Shown here: piece after piece, positions 7,833 through 17,700 of the stretch
Layout of the letters: every line of letters begins with the position of its first letter
Numbering within the stretch: position 1 is the first letter of the stretch
NCBI GenBank assembly: GCA_020633625.1
Contig: JACKDJ010000007.1
Location: forward strand, 22,501-86,500
Reading direction: 5' to 3'
Length of the DNA stretch: 64,000 bases
Source of the DNA: Myxococcales bacterium
Lineage (GTDB): Bacteria > Myxococcota_A > Bradymonadia > REDH01
Translations under genes and position numbers: made by a program
The notes under the pieces: model-generated
Told to the model about the DNA's origin: nothing
The model's input: the letters and a program-made list of their open reading frames with translations, nothing else
The model's database searches: none

Positions 7833-9614
7833 ATGACCACGAAGCCGCGCGGCTGCTCCTTCCTCCTCAACCCCGTCGGGACCGAGACGATCTTCACGCC
7901 AGAAGCGTTCACCGAAGAGCAGCGGATGTTCGCCAAGACGGCCGAGGAGTTCATGGAGCGCGAGGTGCTCCCGGTCGCGAACCGGCTCGAGGAGCAGGAG
8001 CCCGGCCTCATGGTCTCGCTCCTGAAGAAGGCCGGCGAGATCGGCCTCCTCATGATCGACGTCCCCGAGGAGTACGGCGGGCTCGCGCTCGACAAGACGA
8101 CGTCGATGCTGTGCGGAGAGAAGCTCGCCGCGTACGGCGGGTTCAGCGTCTCGCACGGCGCGCACGTCGGAATCGGCTCACTGCCGCTCATCTTCTTCGG
8201 CAACGCGGATCAGAAGGCGAAGTACCTTCCGCGCCTCGCGACCGGCGAGCTGCTCGCTGCCTACGCCCTGACCGAGCCGGGCAGCGGATCCGACGCGCTC
8301 GGCGCGAAGACCAGCGCAGTCCTCGAGACCGATGCCGAGGGGCGCCGCTGGTACCGGCTGAACGGGACCAAGATGTGGATCACGAACGCCGGCTTCGCCG
8401 ACCTCTTCACGGTCTTTGCCAAGGTCGATGGCGACAAATTCACGGCCTTCCTCGTCGAGGCGGCCTTCTCGGGAGTGTCGACCGGCGCCGAAGAGCACAA
8501 GATGGGCATCAAGGGGTCGTCGACCCGCATGCTCATCCTCGAGGACGTGCTCGTGCCCGAAGAGAACGTGCTCGGCGAGATCGGGCGCGGCCACAAGATC
8601 GCGTTCAACATCCTGAACTTCGGGCGGTTCAAGCTCGGCGTCGGGGTGCTCGGCGCGGCGAAGCGGACCATCGGCATCGCGACGCGCTACGCGCTCGATC
8701 GCAAGCAGTTCAAGCAGCCGATCGCCTCGTTTGGCGCGATTCGCCAGAAGCTCGCGGACATGACGATCCAGACCTACGCGCTCGAGGCGATGTGCTACCG
8801 CGTGGCCGGCTACATGGACACCGCGATCGACGCGCTCGACTCGTCGGCTGACGGCTATTCGGCTCGCGTGATGGACGCGATCGAAGAGTTCGCCGTTGAG
8901 GACTCGATCATGAAGGTCTTCGGCAGCGAGGCGGTCTCGTTCGTCATCGACGAGGCCGTCCAGATTCACGGCGGCTACGGCTACTCCCGAGAGTACGAGG
9001 TCGAGCGCGCGTACCGCGACGCGCGCATCAACCGGATCTTCGAGGGGACGAACGAGGTGAACCGGATGCTTATCCCGGGCCTCATCCTCAAGAGCACGAT
9101 GAAGGGGGACCTCCCCCTCTTCGAGGTCATCGCGCGCGCCGAGGCGGCGATCGCTGCCGACAAGCCGCAGGCCCCGTCGCCGCGCGAGGGAGCGCTGGAC
9201 CACGAGCTGTTCCTGTGTAACCGCGGCAAGCTGCTGACCGTCTTCATCGCGAACGCGTCCATCCAGCGGTTCATGGCGACGTTCAAGGACGAGCAGGAGG
9301 TCATGCTGGCGATCGCCGACATGATGATCCTGACCTACGGCGTCGACAGCACGCTCTCCCGCGTCAAGCAGCTCGCCGAGGCCGGCCAGGCGACCCCGGT
9401 CCACTTTGCGATCGCCGCTGCGTTCGCAGCGCAGTCCTACGAGGAGATCGTCCGCCAGGCCCGACGGCTCGCGCCGTCGCTCGCCAAGGGCGACGACCTG
9501 GTCGAGCTGCACGCGAAGATCGACAAGCTGGTGTTCCCCACCCAGACCGACCTGATCGCGGCGAAGCGCGTCGTCGCGGCGCACACCGTCGAGCACCCGG
9601 ACTGGAACCTGTAG
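7833..9614 (+). CDS. Acyl-CoA dehydrogenase, long (FadE/VLCAD-like) type
   Basis: An FAD enzyme that oxidises acyl-CoA to trans-2-enoyl-CoA, the first step of beta-oxidation. The 593-aa length is well above the 380 aa of short/medium-chain enzymes and matches the long bacterial FadE/VLCAD-like group with a C-terminal extension. Motifs in order: YGGLALDKTTSMLCGEKLA, YALTEPGSGSDALGAKT (FAD/substrate binding), KMWITNAGFADLF, GIKGSSTRML, FGAIRQKLADM, IHGGYGYSREY, and YRDARINRIFEGTNEVNR holding the catalytic Glu near residue 404. The ATG at 7833 is preferred over an in-frame GTG at 7800 because it follows CGAGG and lies after the promoter. The stop is only seven bases from the stop of the convergent gene at 9622. 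Confidence 0.92.
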   Translation: MTTKPRGCSFLLNPVGTETIFTPEAFTEEQRMFAKTAEEFMEREVLPVANRLEEQEPGLMVSLLKKAGEIGLLMIDVPEEYGGLALDKTTSMLCGEKLAAYGGFSVSHGAHVGIGSLPLIFFGNADQKAKYLPRLATGELLAAYALTEPGSGSDALGAKTSAVLETDAEGRRWYRLNGTKMWITNAGFADLFTVFAKVDGDKFTAFLVEAAFSGVSTGAEEHKMGIKGSSTRMLILEDVLVPEENVLGEIGRGHKIAFNILNFGRFKLGVGVLGAAKRTIGIATRYALDRKQFKQPIASFGAIRQKLADMTIQTYALEAMCYRVAGYMDTAIDALDSSADGYSARVMDAIEEFAVEDSIMKVFGSEAVSFVIDEAVQIHGGYGYSREYEVERAYRDARINRIFEGTNEVNRMLIPGLILKSTMKGDLPLFEVIARAEAAIAADKPQAPSPREGALDHELFLCNRGKLLTVFIANASIQRFMATFKDEQEVMLAIADMMILTYGVDSTLSRVKQLAEAGQATPVHFAIAAAFAAQSYEEIVRQARRLAPSLAKGDDLVELHAKIDKLVFPTQTDLIAAKRVVAAHTVEHPDWNL

Positions 9615-9621
9615 TCGGTTC

Positions 9622-11487
9622 TCAGCGTCCTGTGCCGTCCGAGCCGAGGTAGGCGCCCCAGCGCGGCGCGGGCTCGGACGGCGCCCCCAGGTCACGACGC
9701 TCGATGAGCCACTGGCCGCCCGACTCGGTCTCGCGAAACGACATCGTGACCCACTCGAGGCGACCGTCGCCGTCGAGGTCGCCCACCCACCCGGCGCCGA
9801 CGCTCGCGGTGTCACGCGGAAGGACGGTGAAGCCCGAACGATCAGCGCCTGACAGCACGTCGAGGTGCGACGAGACCGCGCTCCCGAACATGCCGGCGCT
9901 GTGCAGCAGCTCGTCGCGGCCGTCTCCGTCGAGGTCGGCGGCGAGCGGTGAGCACGTCACGTTCTCGGCAGCCTCGTCGGACCACAGCACGGCCCCCGTC
10001 CGGCCCGAGAGCGCCACACGATAGACGCCGGTGTAGTTCGGAAAGACGCCGTAGGTGAACACGGCGAAGACGTCGTCACCGTCGAGTTCGTCGAGCCTCG
10101 CGATCGCCGGGGACTGATACGATTCGGCCTGCCGTGGCGTCGTAAAGGTCCACAGCGGCTCGAGGGTCACGCCGTCGATGGCGATGGTCCTGCCGTCGAA
10201 CACGCTCACGACGATGTCTCGCTGACCGTCGCCGTTCAGGTCGGCCAGCGACGGCGGCGCCATCACTCCCTTCGTTGTCGTCGGAGTGGTGAGCTGTGTC
10301 GCATCCGAGAGATCTTCGTCCAGCAGATCCGAGTACCGCACGATCCAGAGCGCGCCCTGCGCAGTCTCGCCGCCGGTGCCCACCAGCAGCCACGGCTCGC
10401 CGAGCCTGTCGAGTAGCAATGGCGACATGTAGGTCTCCCGCAGGTCGGGCGTGGTCGCCGACCGCAGAATCTCCCCCGTCTCGGCGTCCAGGATCATCAC
10501 GTGCCCAGGCGGACGCGGCGAGAACGGCGGCGCCGTCGCGTCGCCGCCATTCGCGAGAAGCAGCTCGGGGCGACCATCGCCGTCGAGGTCCGGGACAACC
10601 TGCGGCGTAAACCAGTTGAAGATCCCGTCGTCGCCGGGGTCGACGCCATCGTTGAAGCTCCAGATCACGTCGCCCGTCGCGCCGCTCACAGCGATCAGGA
10701 GGCCTCTTCGCCCTCCGATCACGACATCGGGCGTGCAGTCGTCGTCGATGAGGAGGGTGACCGGCCGCGTGAACACCTCGTCGCGCAACGACACGCTCCA
10801 GATGCTGTGCCCGTCGACCCCACTGACGGCGACCACCGTCCCGACGACGCCCTCGATCCCACCGCCTCCGACGACGTCCATCACCCCATCACCGTCGAGG
10901 TCGACAACGGACGGCGAGCCGTTGGTGTACCCATCCGTGACTGCCGCCCACAACGAGCCCAGCGTCGGGGGGACGCCCATCGCCGGCAGCGAGGGCCAGC
11001 TCGCCGGATCGGGGGCGGGTGCTTCCGGGCACACGTCGTCGGCGTCGGCCGAGTCATCACCTCCGTCGAGATCCTCCGCGTCCCCATCGGCGAGCTCATC
11101 GGCGTCGACGGCGTCCGGCTCCTCGACCTCTGCGGGGATATCGGTGGCGTCCGCACCATCGGCGTCCTCTACGTCGGCGTCCGTACCATCGATGTCGTCG
11201 ACGTCCAGGTCGGTACCATCGACGTCCAGCACATCGACGTCCGCCGCGTCCAGGTCCTCCACGTCGGGGGCCGCCGCGTCGAGATCCACCGGGTCCGTGG
11301 CAGCGTCGATGTCTGCGTCCGTTGCCGGGTCACCGGAAGCGTCGCCCCGTGCGTCGTCCCCGGTTGTGTCGGCCGGGACGTCGCCCGATGCGTCGCCGGT
11401 GTCTTTGTCCGCAGCGCCGCACGCCAGCAGCAGGCCGCACAAGAGCGACGAGGCGACGAGCCGCGTTCTCGGGCTCAGGGCGAGCAC
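9622..11487 (-). CDS. Lipoprotein with Asp-rich stalk and FG-GAP/PQQ-like beta-propeller
   Basis: The signal peptide ends in the lipobox LLAC (Cys about residue 17). Residues of roughly 20-145 are a low-complexity Asp/Ala/Val stalk (runs such as VDLDAAAPDVEDLDAAD) that would be strongly acidic and may bind Ca2+. The rest, about 475 aa, is a beta-propeller: five DLDGDG-type FG-GAP loops (DLDGDGVMDVV, DLDGDGRPELL, DLNGDGQRDIV, DLDGDGRDELL, DLDGDGRLEWV) alternate with PQQ/VCBS-like strands (VSGATGDVIWSF, DAETGEILRS, SGRTGAVLWSD). GTG at 11487 is the only start that keeps the signal peptide; it overlaps the upstream gene by 13 bases, so the two are probably coupled. Function unknown; surface adhesion or assembly is plausible. 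Confidence 0.8.
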   Translation of the reverse strand: MLALSPRTRLVASSLLCGLLLACGAADKDTGDASGDVPADTTGDDARGDASGDPATDADIDAATDPVDLDAAAPDVEDLDAADVDVLDVDGTDLDVDDIDGTDADVEDADGADATDIPAEVEEPDAVDADELADGDAEDLDGGDDSADADDVCPEAPAPDPASWPSLPAMGVPPTLGSLWAAVTDGYTNGSPSVVDLDGDGVMDVVGGGGIEGVVGTVVAVSGVDGHSIWSVSLRDEVFTRPVTLLIDDDCTPDVVIGGRRGLLIAVSGATGDVIWSFNDGVDPGDDGIFNWFTPQVVPDLDGDGRPELLLANGGDATAPPFSPRPPGHVMILDAETGEILRSATTPDLRETYMSPLLLDRLGEPWLLVGTGGETAQGALWIVRYSDLLDEDLSDATQLTTPTTTKGVMAPPSLADLNGDGQRDIVVSVFDGRTIAIDGVTLEPLWTFTTPRQAESYQSPAIARLDELDGDDVFAVFTYGVFPNYTGVYRVALSGRTGAVLWSDEAAENVTCSPLAADLDGDGRDELLHSAGMFGSAVSSHLDVLSGADRSGFTVLPRDTASVGAGWVGDLDGDGRLEWVTMSFRETESGGQWLIERRDLGAPSEPAPRWGAYLGSDGTGR

Positions 11488-14400
11488 GCTGGGTTCGCGG
11501 CGCCCGGGCTTCCGCCGTCGGCCGGGGCCCGGCACCAAGCGCTGGCGGCGTCGTTCCCTGCGGCCGTGGTGACCGCCGGGGCGAGCTGGATCGGGCGCCC
11601 GCCGTTGTCCGGCCAACCTCGCGTCTCGTCGAAGCTGACGCGGTCGATGACGAAGGCACCGCGGCGGACCTCGATGGTGTCGCGATCGTCGCGCATAGGC
11701 GCGGCGAAGTATGGGTACGTGAAGTCGACGGCGGCCACGGCTGCGGAGGACCCTACGACGACGTACTCGCCCGGAGCGACGAGCATCGTCTCGTCGAGGG
11801 TCGCCGTTCCGTTGGACGTCCAGATAGACGACCCGGCAAGCAGGAGCGGTTCGGTCGAGACGTTGTGGAGTTCGATCCACTCGCGATCGAGGTCGGTCCC
11901 GACGAGGTCGTATGCGATCTCGGTGATGACGAGCTCTCCGGGCTGCGGAACGCGCGCGCAGCTACCGTCCCAGCACCCAAACCCGGCGGCGCAGTTCACG
12001 CGTGACTCCGCGGCACCGTAGTCGCAGCGTGTCGGCGGGCCGGCCACACACGCCCCGGCAGCCACGCGCTCGACGACGGTGTCGCCCTCACACAGGGGTC
12101 CTTCCGCGGGACACGTAACGCCGTCGCACGGGTCGGCCACGTCGACGCAGACGCCGTCGAGGCAGCCCTGTCCCGTGACGCGGCAGTCGGTCTCGCTCGC
12201 ATCCCGGTGACAAATGCCGTCGTAGCAGGTCGGCGCGCTAGCCGTGTAGTGGACGGCGATCGGTCCGCGACACTCCCGCTCGACGAGGCCTCCGCAGGCG
12301 CCGCCGCAGCCGTCATCGCACGCGCCGGAGACGCAGACCTCACCCAACACCTGGCAGTCTGCGTTAACCTGCTCGTAGGAGCACGTCCCCTCGTCGCAGG
12401 CACCGGGCCCGGCCTCGAAGACGGACACGTCCTCGACACAGCTGGGCGCGGCCGGCGAGGTGCAGACGACGCCGTCGCAGGGGTCGACGCAGACGTCGAC
12501 CTCGCACGAGAAGCCGAAGTCCGCACAATCGATCGCCGACGTCGCGAAGTAGAAGCAGTCGCCACCGAAGCAGGTCGACTCGCCGGAGTAGTCGATCAGC
12601 TCGGACCCGTAGCAGCCGTCGGCCGGGACATCGTCGCAGACGACGCCGAGGCAGAGGTCGACGCAGCGCGCCGCCACACAGTCTCCGCCGATGAGGCTGC
12701 AGTCGAACCGATCTGCCGTGTAGTCGCACGTTCCGAACCGACAGATGCCGTTCGGCCGGTAGTCGACGATCGAGGTGCCGTCGCATCCGTCGGCCGGCGG
12801 TCGGTTGCAGATGATCCCCGCGCACGGGTCGACGCAGGCGCCGGCTACACAGATGTCACCGGTTGCCCGGCAGTCGAGGCGGGTCTCGCGGAACCGACAC
12901 TCGCTGTCTTCGCAGGTGGCCGGGAACGTCGAGATGACGAGCGTGTCGCCGTCGCAGTAGTCGTCGGGACGTGTCGTGCAGCTCAGGGTCTCGCAGAGGT
13001 CGACGCATTCGCCGTCGAGGCAAGCGCGACCGTCGGCGCGACAGTTCTCGCGGAGCGGGGTGTAGGCGCATGTGCCCGCTCGACACTCTCCGATTGGCTC
13101 TGATCCGACCCGGACGTCGCCGTCGCACGTGGCGGCCGGCGGCGCCGTGCAGAGCGCGCTGCCGCAGTACGGGAGGCACTGTCCCTCGAAGCACCCTTCT
13201 CCGGTGTCCGAGCAGTCACGAACGGTGAGCGGGTCGTAGATGCACTCGTCTTCGGCGTCGCAGTAGCCAAGCGGTTCCCAGTCGACGACTTCCTGGCCGA
13301 CGCAGAACTGCTCCGTCGGCGGCGTGTTGCAGTCCGCGGCGACGCAGCCACTCACGCAAGCCCCCTCGAAGCATCGCTGCCCGAGCGCCTGACAGTTCAC
13401 GCGGAACGGATCGTACTCGCAGCTCCGCGCCGACGCGTTGCAGGAGCCGAACCCGGGATGAATCACCGCGATGTCGCCCTCGCAGAAGTCGAGCGGAGGC
13501 TCGACGCAGATCGCGACGTCGCAAAACGGCACGCACACACCGAGGTCGCAGACCTCGCCGGCGAGCGCGCAGTCGCGCCGGGACTCCGCATAGTTGCAGA
13601 TCGCGCCTGGCGTGCAGAAGCCCGCGTCGGCGTACTGAACGGCGACCTCGTCCTCGCAGAAGCCGGCCGGCGGCGTGCTGCAGACGACCCCCTCGCAGGT
13701 GACGTCGGTGACGCAGCGCCCGCGGACACACTGCTGGCCCTCGAGGGTGCAGTCCTGCCGAAGCTGGTCGTACGCGCAAGCGCCGTCGGCGCACGCTCCA
13801 ACGTCGGCGTACTGCACCGCGACATTGGCTGCGCAGCTCGGGCTCGGGGGGGCGATGCAGTCCTCGTCGCGACACAGCGGCACGCACGCCCCTTCGATGC
13901 ACGCGGCGGACTCGAGTGCGCAGTCGCGCGACGTCGGTTCGCCGTAGTCGCACGTGCCATCGGCGCACTGACCGGTCGCCGAGTACGACAGCAACACCGA
14001 GCCGTCGCAGCTCGGCGCGGGCGGGCGAGTGCAGTCCTCGTCGCGGCATCCGTCGACACAAGCGCCATTGCGGCACGTCTGGCCTGTCGCGGCGCAGTCG
14101 GTCTCGATCGGGTCGTACACGCACTCACGCGCGTCGGGGTCGCACTGCCCCAGCCCGAACTCCTGCAGCGTCGCGCCGTCGCAGCGTGGGTCCGGCGGGC
14201 TGTCGCAGGTCAGGAATGCACACTCGAACGGGCGACACTCACCGCCGAAGCAGACGTCGTCTCCACACGCAGACCGCGCGGTCTCGTACTCGCACGCGCA
14301 AGTCTGCGGGTTTGGCGTCCCGGGGAGCACGCGGGCGACCAGCGTGTTGCCCGAGCACGTCGCCGGAGCCGGCTCGAGGCAGGTCACGTCGGCGCAGCGG

Positions 14401-14645
14401 TCGCGACAGGCACCGTCGGCGCATCCCGTCTCGCACACCTCGGTCGTCTCGGTGAATGCACAGGAGCCATCGTCGCAGCGCGGCGCGAACGAGGTGACGA
14501 GCGTCACACCGTCGTCGCTGCAGTACGGCGCGGGCACCTCGCAGTCGGACTCGTTGCAGCTCGAGCTCGGCGGATTCGAGCAGGCAGCTGCGCCGAGCGA
14601 GAGGCCGAGGGCGATGAGGAGCCGACGTGGTGCGTTGAAGGTCAT
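11475..14645 (-). CDS. Lipoprotein of 15 eight-cysteine repeats with a C-terminal lamin-tail domain
   Basis: A signal peptide with AAAC lipobox opens the protein; ATG at 14645 is chosen over ATG at 14678 because it starts the signal peptide directly. Then come 15 tandem repeats of about 57 aa by my count. Each has about eight Cys in the order C-x4-5-C-xxPP-xxx-C-(about 15)-C-xxxx-C-x-Y-(about 7)-DC-(6)-C-xxGxC, for example CRDEDCIAPPSPSC then CALEGQQCVRGRC-like ends. The last about 130 aa are a lamin-tail (LTD) domain: GELVITEIAYD, REWIELHN, LLLAGSSIWTSN, VAPGEYVVVG, GSPGAANPACSP. LTDs are beta-sandwiches often found at the ends of secreted proteins. The repeats probably form a disulfide-bonded rod. 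Role unknown. Confidence 0.82.
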   Translation of the reverse strand: MTFNAPRRLLIALGLSLGAAACSNPPSSSCNESDCEVPAPYCSDDGVTLVTSFAPRCDDGSCAFTETTEVCETGCADGACRDRCADVTCLEPAPATCSGNTLVARVLPGTPNPQTCACEYETARSACGDDVCFGGECRPFECAFLTCDSPPDPRCDGATLQEFGLGQCDPDARECVYDPIETDCAATGQTCRNGACVDGCRDEDCTRPPAPSCDGSVLLSYSATGQCADGTCDYGEPTSRDCALESAACIEGACVPLCRDEDCIAPPSPSCAANVAVQYADVGACADGACAYDQLRQDCTLEGQQCVRGRCVTDVTCEGVVCSTPPAGFCEDEVAVQYADAGFCTPGAICNYAESRRDCALAGEVCDLGVCVPFCDVAICVEPPLDFCEGDIAVIHPGFGSCNASARSCEYDPFRVNCQALGQRCFEGACVSGCVAADCNTPPTEQFCVGQEVVDWEPLGYCDAEDECIYDPLTVRDCSDTGEGCFEGQCLPYCGSALCTAPPAATCDGDVRVGSEPIGECRAGTCAYTPLRENCRADGRACLDGECVDLCETLSCTTRPDDYCDGDTLVISTFPATCEDSECRFRETRLDCRATGDICVAGACVDPCAGIICNRPPADGCDGTSIVDYRPNGICRFGTCDYTADRFDCSLIGGDCVAARCVDLCLGVVCDDVPADGCYGSELIDYSGESTCFGGDCFYFATSAIDCADFGFSCEVDVCVDPCDGVVCTSPAAPSCVEDVSVFEAGPGACDEGTCSYEQVNADCQVLGEVCVSGACDDGCGGACGGLVERECRGPIAVHYTASAPTCYDGICHRDASETDCRVTGQGCLDGVCVDVADPCDGVTCPAEGPLCEGDTVVERVAAGACVAGPPTRCDYGAAESRVNCAAGFGCWDGSCARVPQPGELVITEIAYDLVGTDLDREWIELHNVSTEPLLLAGSSIWTSNGTATLDETMLVAPGEYVVVGSSAAVAAVDFTYPYFAAPMRDDRDTIEVRRGAFVIDRVSFDETRGWPDNGGRPIQLAPAVTTAAGNDAASAWCRAPADGGSPGAANPACSP

Positions 14646-14707
14646 TCGCTCGGAGCGGTTCGGGAGCGGCGAGGCCACGGACCCAAGTCTGACAGGTGTG
14701 CGAGCGC

Positions 14708-14738
14708 GCGTCGAGCGGGCACTCCGCCCGCTCGACGC
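14708..14738 (-). terminator. Strong terminator-like hairpin after the giant MopE/LamG gene
   Basis: A perfect 13-bp stem (GCGTCGAGCGGGC with its complement, loop ACTCC) begins seven bases past the stop codon at 14745. This suggests that the 3360-aa protein gene and the downstream 15-repeat gene have at least partly separate transcripts. No T-run. Confidence 0.6.
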
Positions 14739-14744
14739 CGTCGT

Positions 14745-17700
14745 TCAGGTCCGCGAGCGACGCCGCCGGGAGACCAGCGCGACGCCGATGATGCCGACCA
14801 TCAGCAGGCCCCCGGCCGAACCGGGCGCCGAAGCGCAGCCACTCGTCGTGGCCGGCGGGCTCGAGTCTCCTTCGGCGTCAGCGACCTCGGGTTCGACGTC
14901 GGCGCTTCCGCCTGCGTCGGGAGGCACGACGGTGCGGGTCACGCAGAGACCCTCGTAGCAGGTGGAGCTGCCGGGACATGTCGCGTCGCTGTCGCAGCCG
15001 GCGACGCACTGGGCGCCGTCGCAGAGCTCGCCTGCCGGGCACCCGGTCTCGACGCAGGACTCTGCCACGAGGCGTTGCACACAGAGCCACTCCCCGACGA
15101 TCGGGTCATTCACGCAGACTCGAGTGACATCCCCACCGCACGCTTCGGGTAGCTCGTCGACGTCGCCCGAGATGTTGTTGTCGAGCCCGTCGCAGATCTC
15201 CGGGCCGCAGACGCCGAGCCGGTAGTCGCCTGTCCCGGTCTCGCCTGCGAGCGTCGTGCACGACCCGGCGAGCGCGACGCCGATGTCGACGTCCTCGTCC
15301 TCGACGGTGTTCCGCCAGCACGCGACGAACTCCTCCGTCGTCCCGCCGGGCACGACGCGCCCGAGCGGGATGCCGGACGCGAGCGTCGTCTCGACCGAGC
15401 CGTCGTCGGAGTAGATGGTGACCGCCTCGGACGCCGACACCGGGTTGGTGCCGGTGTTGGTCACGCGGAAGACGACGGCAGAGCAGCGAGGGCTCGCACC
15501 CGAGCCGATCTCGCAGCGGGTGTAGTCAAAGTCCGCGTCGCCGATCGCGACCTCCACGACCTGAAGCGAGCCGGTCACGTTGTTCTCGTCGAACAGCCCG
15601 TCACAGTCGTCGTCGAGGCCGTTGCCGCAGATCTCGGTCGGGGCCGTGCCACTGCTGGTGTCGCAGGTCACAGCGAGGCCGTCGCCCGAGCACACGTAGA
15701 CGCCCGAGCCGGCGCAGGTTCCGCTCGACGCGCCGCACGCACCGCCAACCGGGAACCCGTTGTACGGGTCACCGTCGCAGTCGTGGTCGATCGCGTCGCA
15801 GCGCTCTGCCGTCGCGCCCGCGAACGGGTCGCAGGTGTTCGCAGCGCCCGCGACGCAGGCCGGCACGGTGTGCGCGCAGACGCCTGTGCCGCACGACAGC
15901 GGTGGCAGGTCGTCGATCACCCCGTTGCAGTCGTTGTCGACACCATCGCACACCTCCGGACTCGAGCCGGGCGCCGTGCACCCGCCCCATGCGCCGGCCG
16001 TGCAGGTCTCGACGCCCGGCCCGCACGCGGTCGTGCAGACCCGCGTCAGCCCGTCGTCGGGGAGCCCGTTGCAGTCGTTGTCGAGGCCGTCGCAGATCTC
16101 CGGATCGCCCGGAAGACCGGTCGCCGAGCACTGCGTACCGAGCTGATCGGCCGAGCACACCTCGACGCCGGGCTCTACGCAGACGCCGATGCCGCCGCTG
16201 CACGCGTCGCCGATGGTCGTGTACGGGTCGTCTGCGCCCGCCATGCAGTCGTTGTCCTCGCCGTCGCACAGCTCGTAGTTCTGCTGCGTCGACGGCAGAC
16301 CGCCACTGTACACCGCCCCGACCGCAGTGCCGGAGAGCGGGTAGTCGAACCACATGAAGTCGTCGATCGCGCCCTCGAACGCAGCCGTCGCTGTGAAGCC
16401 GCCGTTCGGGACCGTCTGGCGCTGACCCAGCCATATGCTGCTGTTCCAGCGCATCGGCCCGAACTGCGCCGACGGGATGCTCAGGTAGTCCTGGAACGAG
16501 CCGGAGTGGTCCGACCGCATCAGCACCTGAGTGCCGTTGACGTAGGCACGGATCTGGGAGCCATCGTGGGTGACAGCGACGTGGATCCAGTGCGCCGGCG
16601 AGGTCTGGATCGCGGTCCGGAGCGCGTTCACGCGGAGCTGCTGGCAGTTCCAGAAGATGTCGCCGGAGCGCGAGATCTCGAACCCTCGCTGGCTGAGGCA
16701 CGTGCCACCTGGCATCGCGAACTCAGTGAACCGCGAGACCATCGTCTCTGGGCCCGGTGCCGCGGTGTCGGGCCTCAGCCAGAACATCACCGTGAACGAC
16801 GGGCGCCAGGCCTCGGCGCCGTCGATCGAGATCCGCGCGTTGACGGAGCCGTTGAACGTCGCCGCGACACGGCCGTCGACGGTGCCGTAGGTCGCTGCCG
16901 TGCCCATCAGGCCGTGGTTGCCGCTACCCGACAGGTCGAGGAACCGAGACGGCGAGTAGAGCTTCTCGAAGTCGAGCATCGTCGCGGCGCCCCACGAGCA
17001 CTCCGTCCCGCGCCCGGTGGCGTCGCACGAGTAGATCGCGTCCTGGTCGCAGGCGTCGGCGTCGGCGCCGTCACAGCGGATGCACTCCTCGGACGCGCAG
17101 ACGTGGGCCGAGAACGTCCCGTCCCCGACGTCGACGAAGTCGATGTCGTTTCCGAACGTGTAGCCGTCGTCGACGATGCCGTCGCAGTCGTTGTCGTTCC
17201 AGTCGCAAAGCTCGAGGTTCATGTCCTCGCGCGGCACTGTCGCCGACAACGCCCCCACCTCTGCCGCCGTCATCGGGTAGGTGTACCAGACGACGTCGTC
17301 CATGTAGCCGATGAACGCCTGCGAGGGATCGGCCGCGCACCCGGACGGACAGCCGTCGCGAACCGCGCCCCCACCGTCGAGCTCTTGGCCGAGGAACAGA
17401 TCGGTTACGAACGTCGCGGTCGGCGAAGTCGTGATCGGCCACGGCCCGGAGACCACCGTCCCGTTGTGGTACAGCGTCAGCTCGCCGCGTCCATACGTCG
17501 CGGCGACGTGCGTCCAGGTGTTGAGGGGCAGCGCAGGGAACCCATCCGGATCGATGATCTGCCCGTTCATGTGGAGCCACGTCGAGGTCCCGATCAGCAG
17601 CGCGTTGCCGACCCCCGTCGCGTCGAGCGCGCTGACGATCGCGCGCGCGCCGCTCGCCGTCGGGTACACCCAGGCGGCGAACGTAAACTCCGGGCTCACC

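Noticed and set aside
8178..9815. A 545-aa minus-strand frame over the long acyl-CoA dehydrogenase
   Set aside because: Antisense shadow; no known domain, and the plus frame is a complete FadE-like enzyme.
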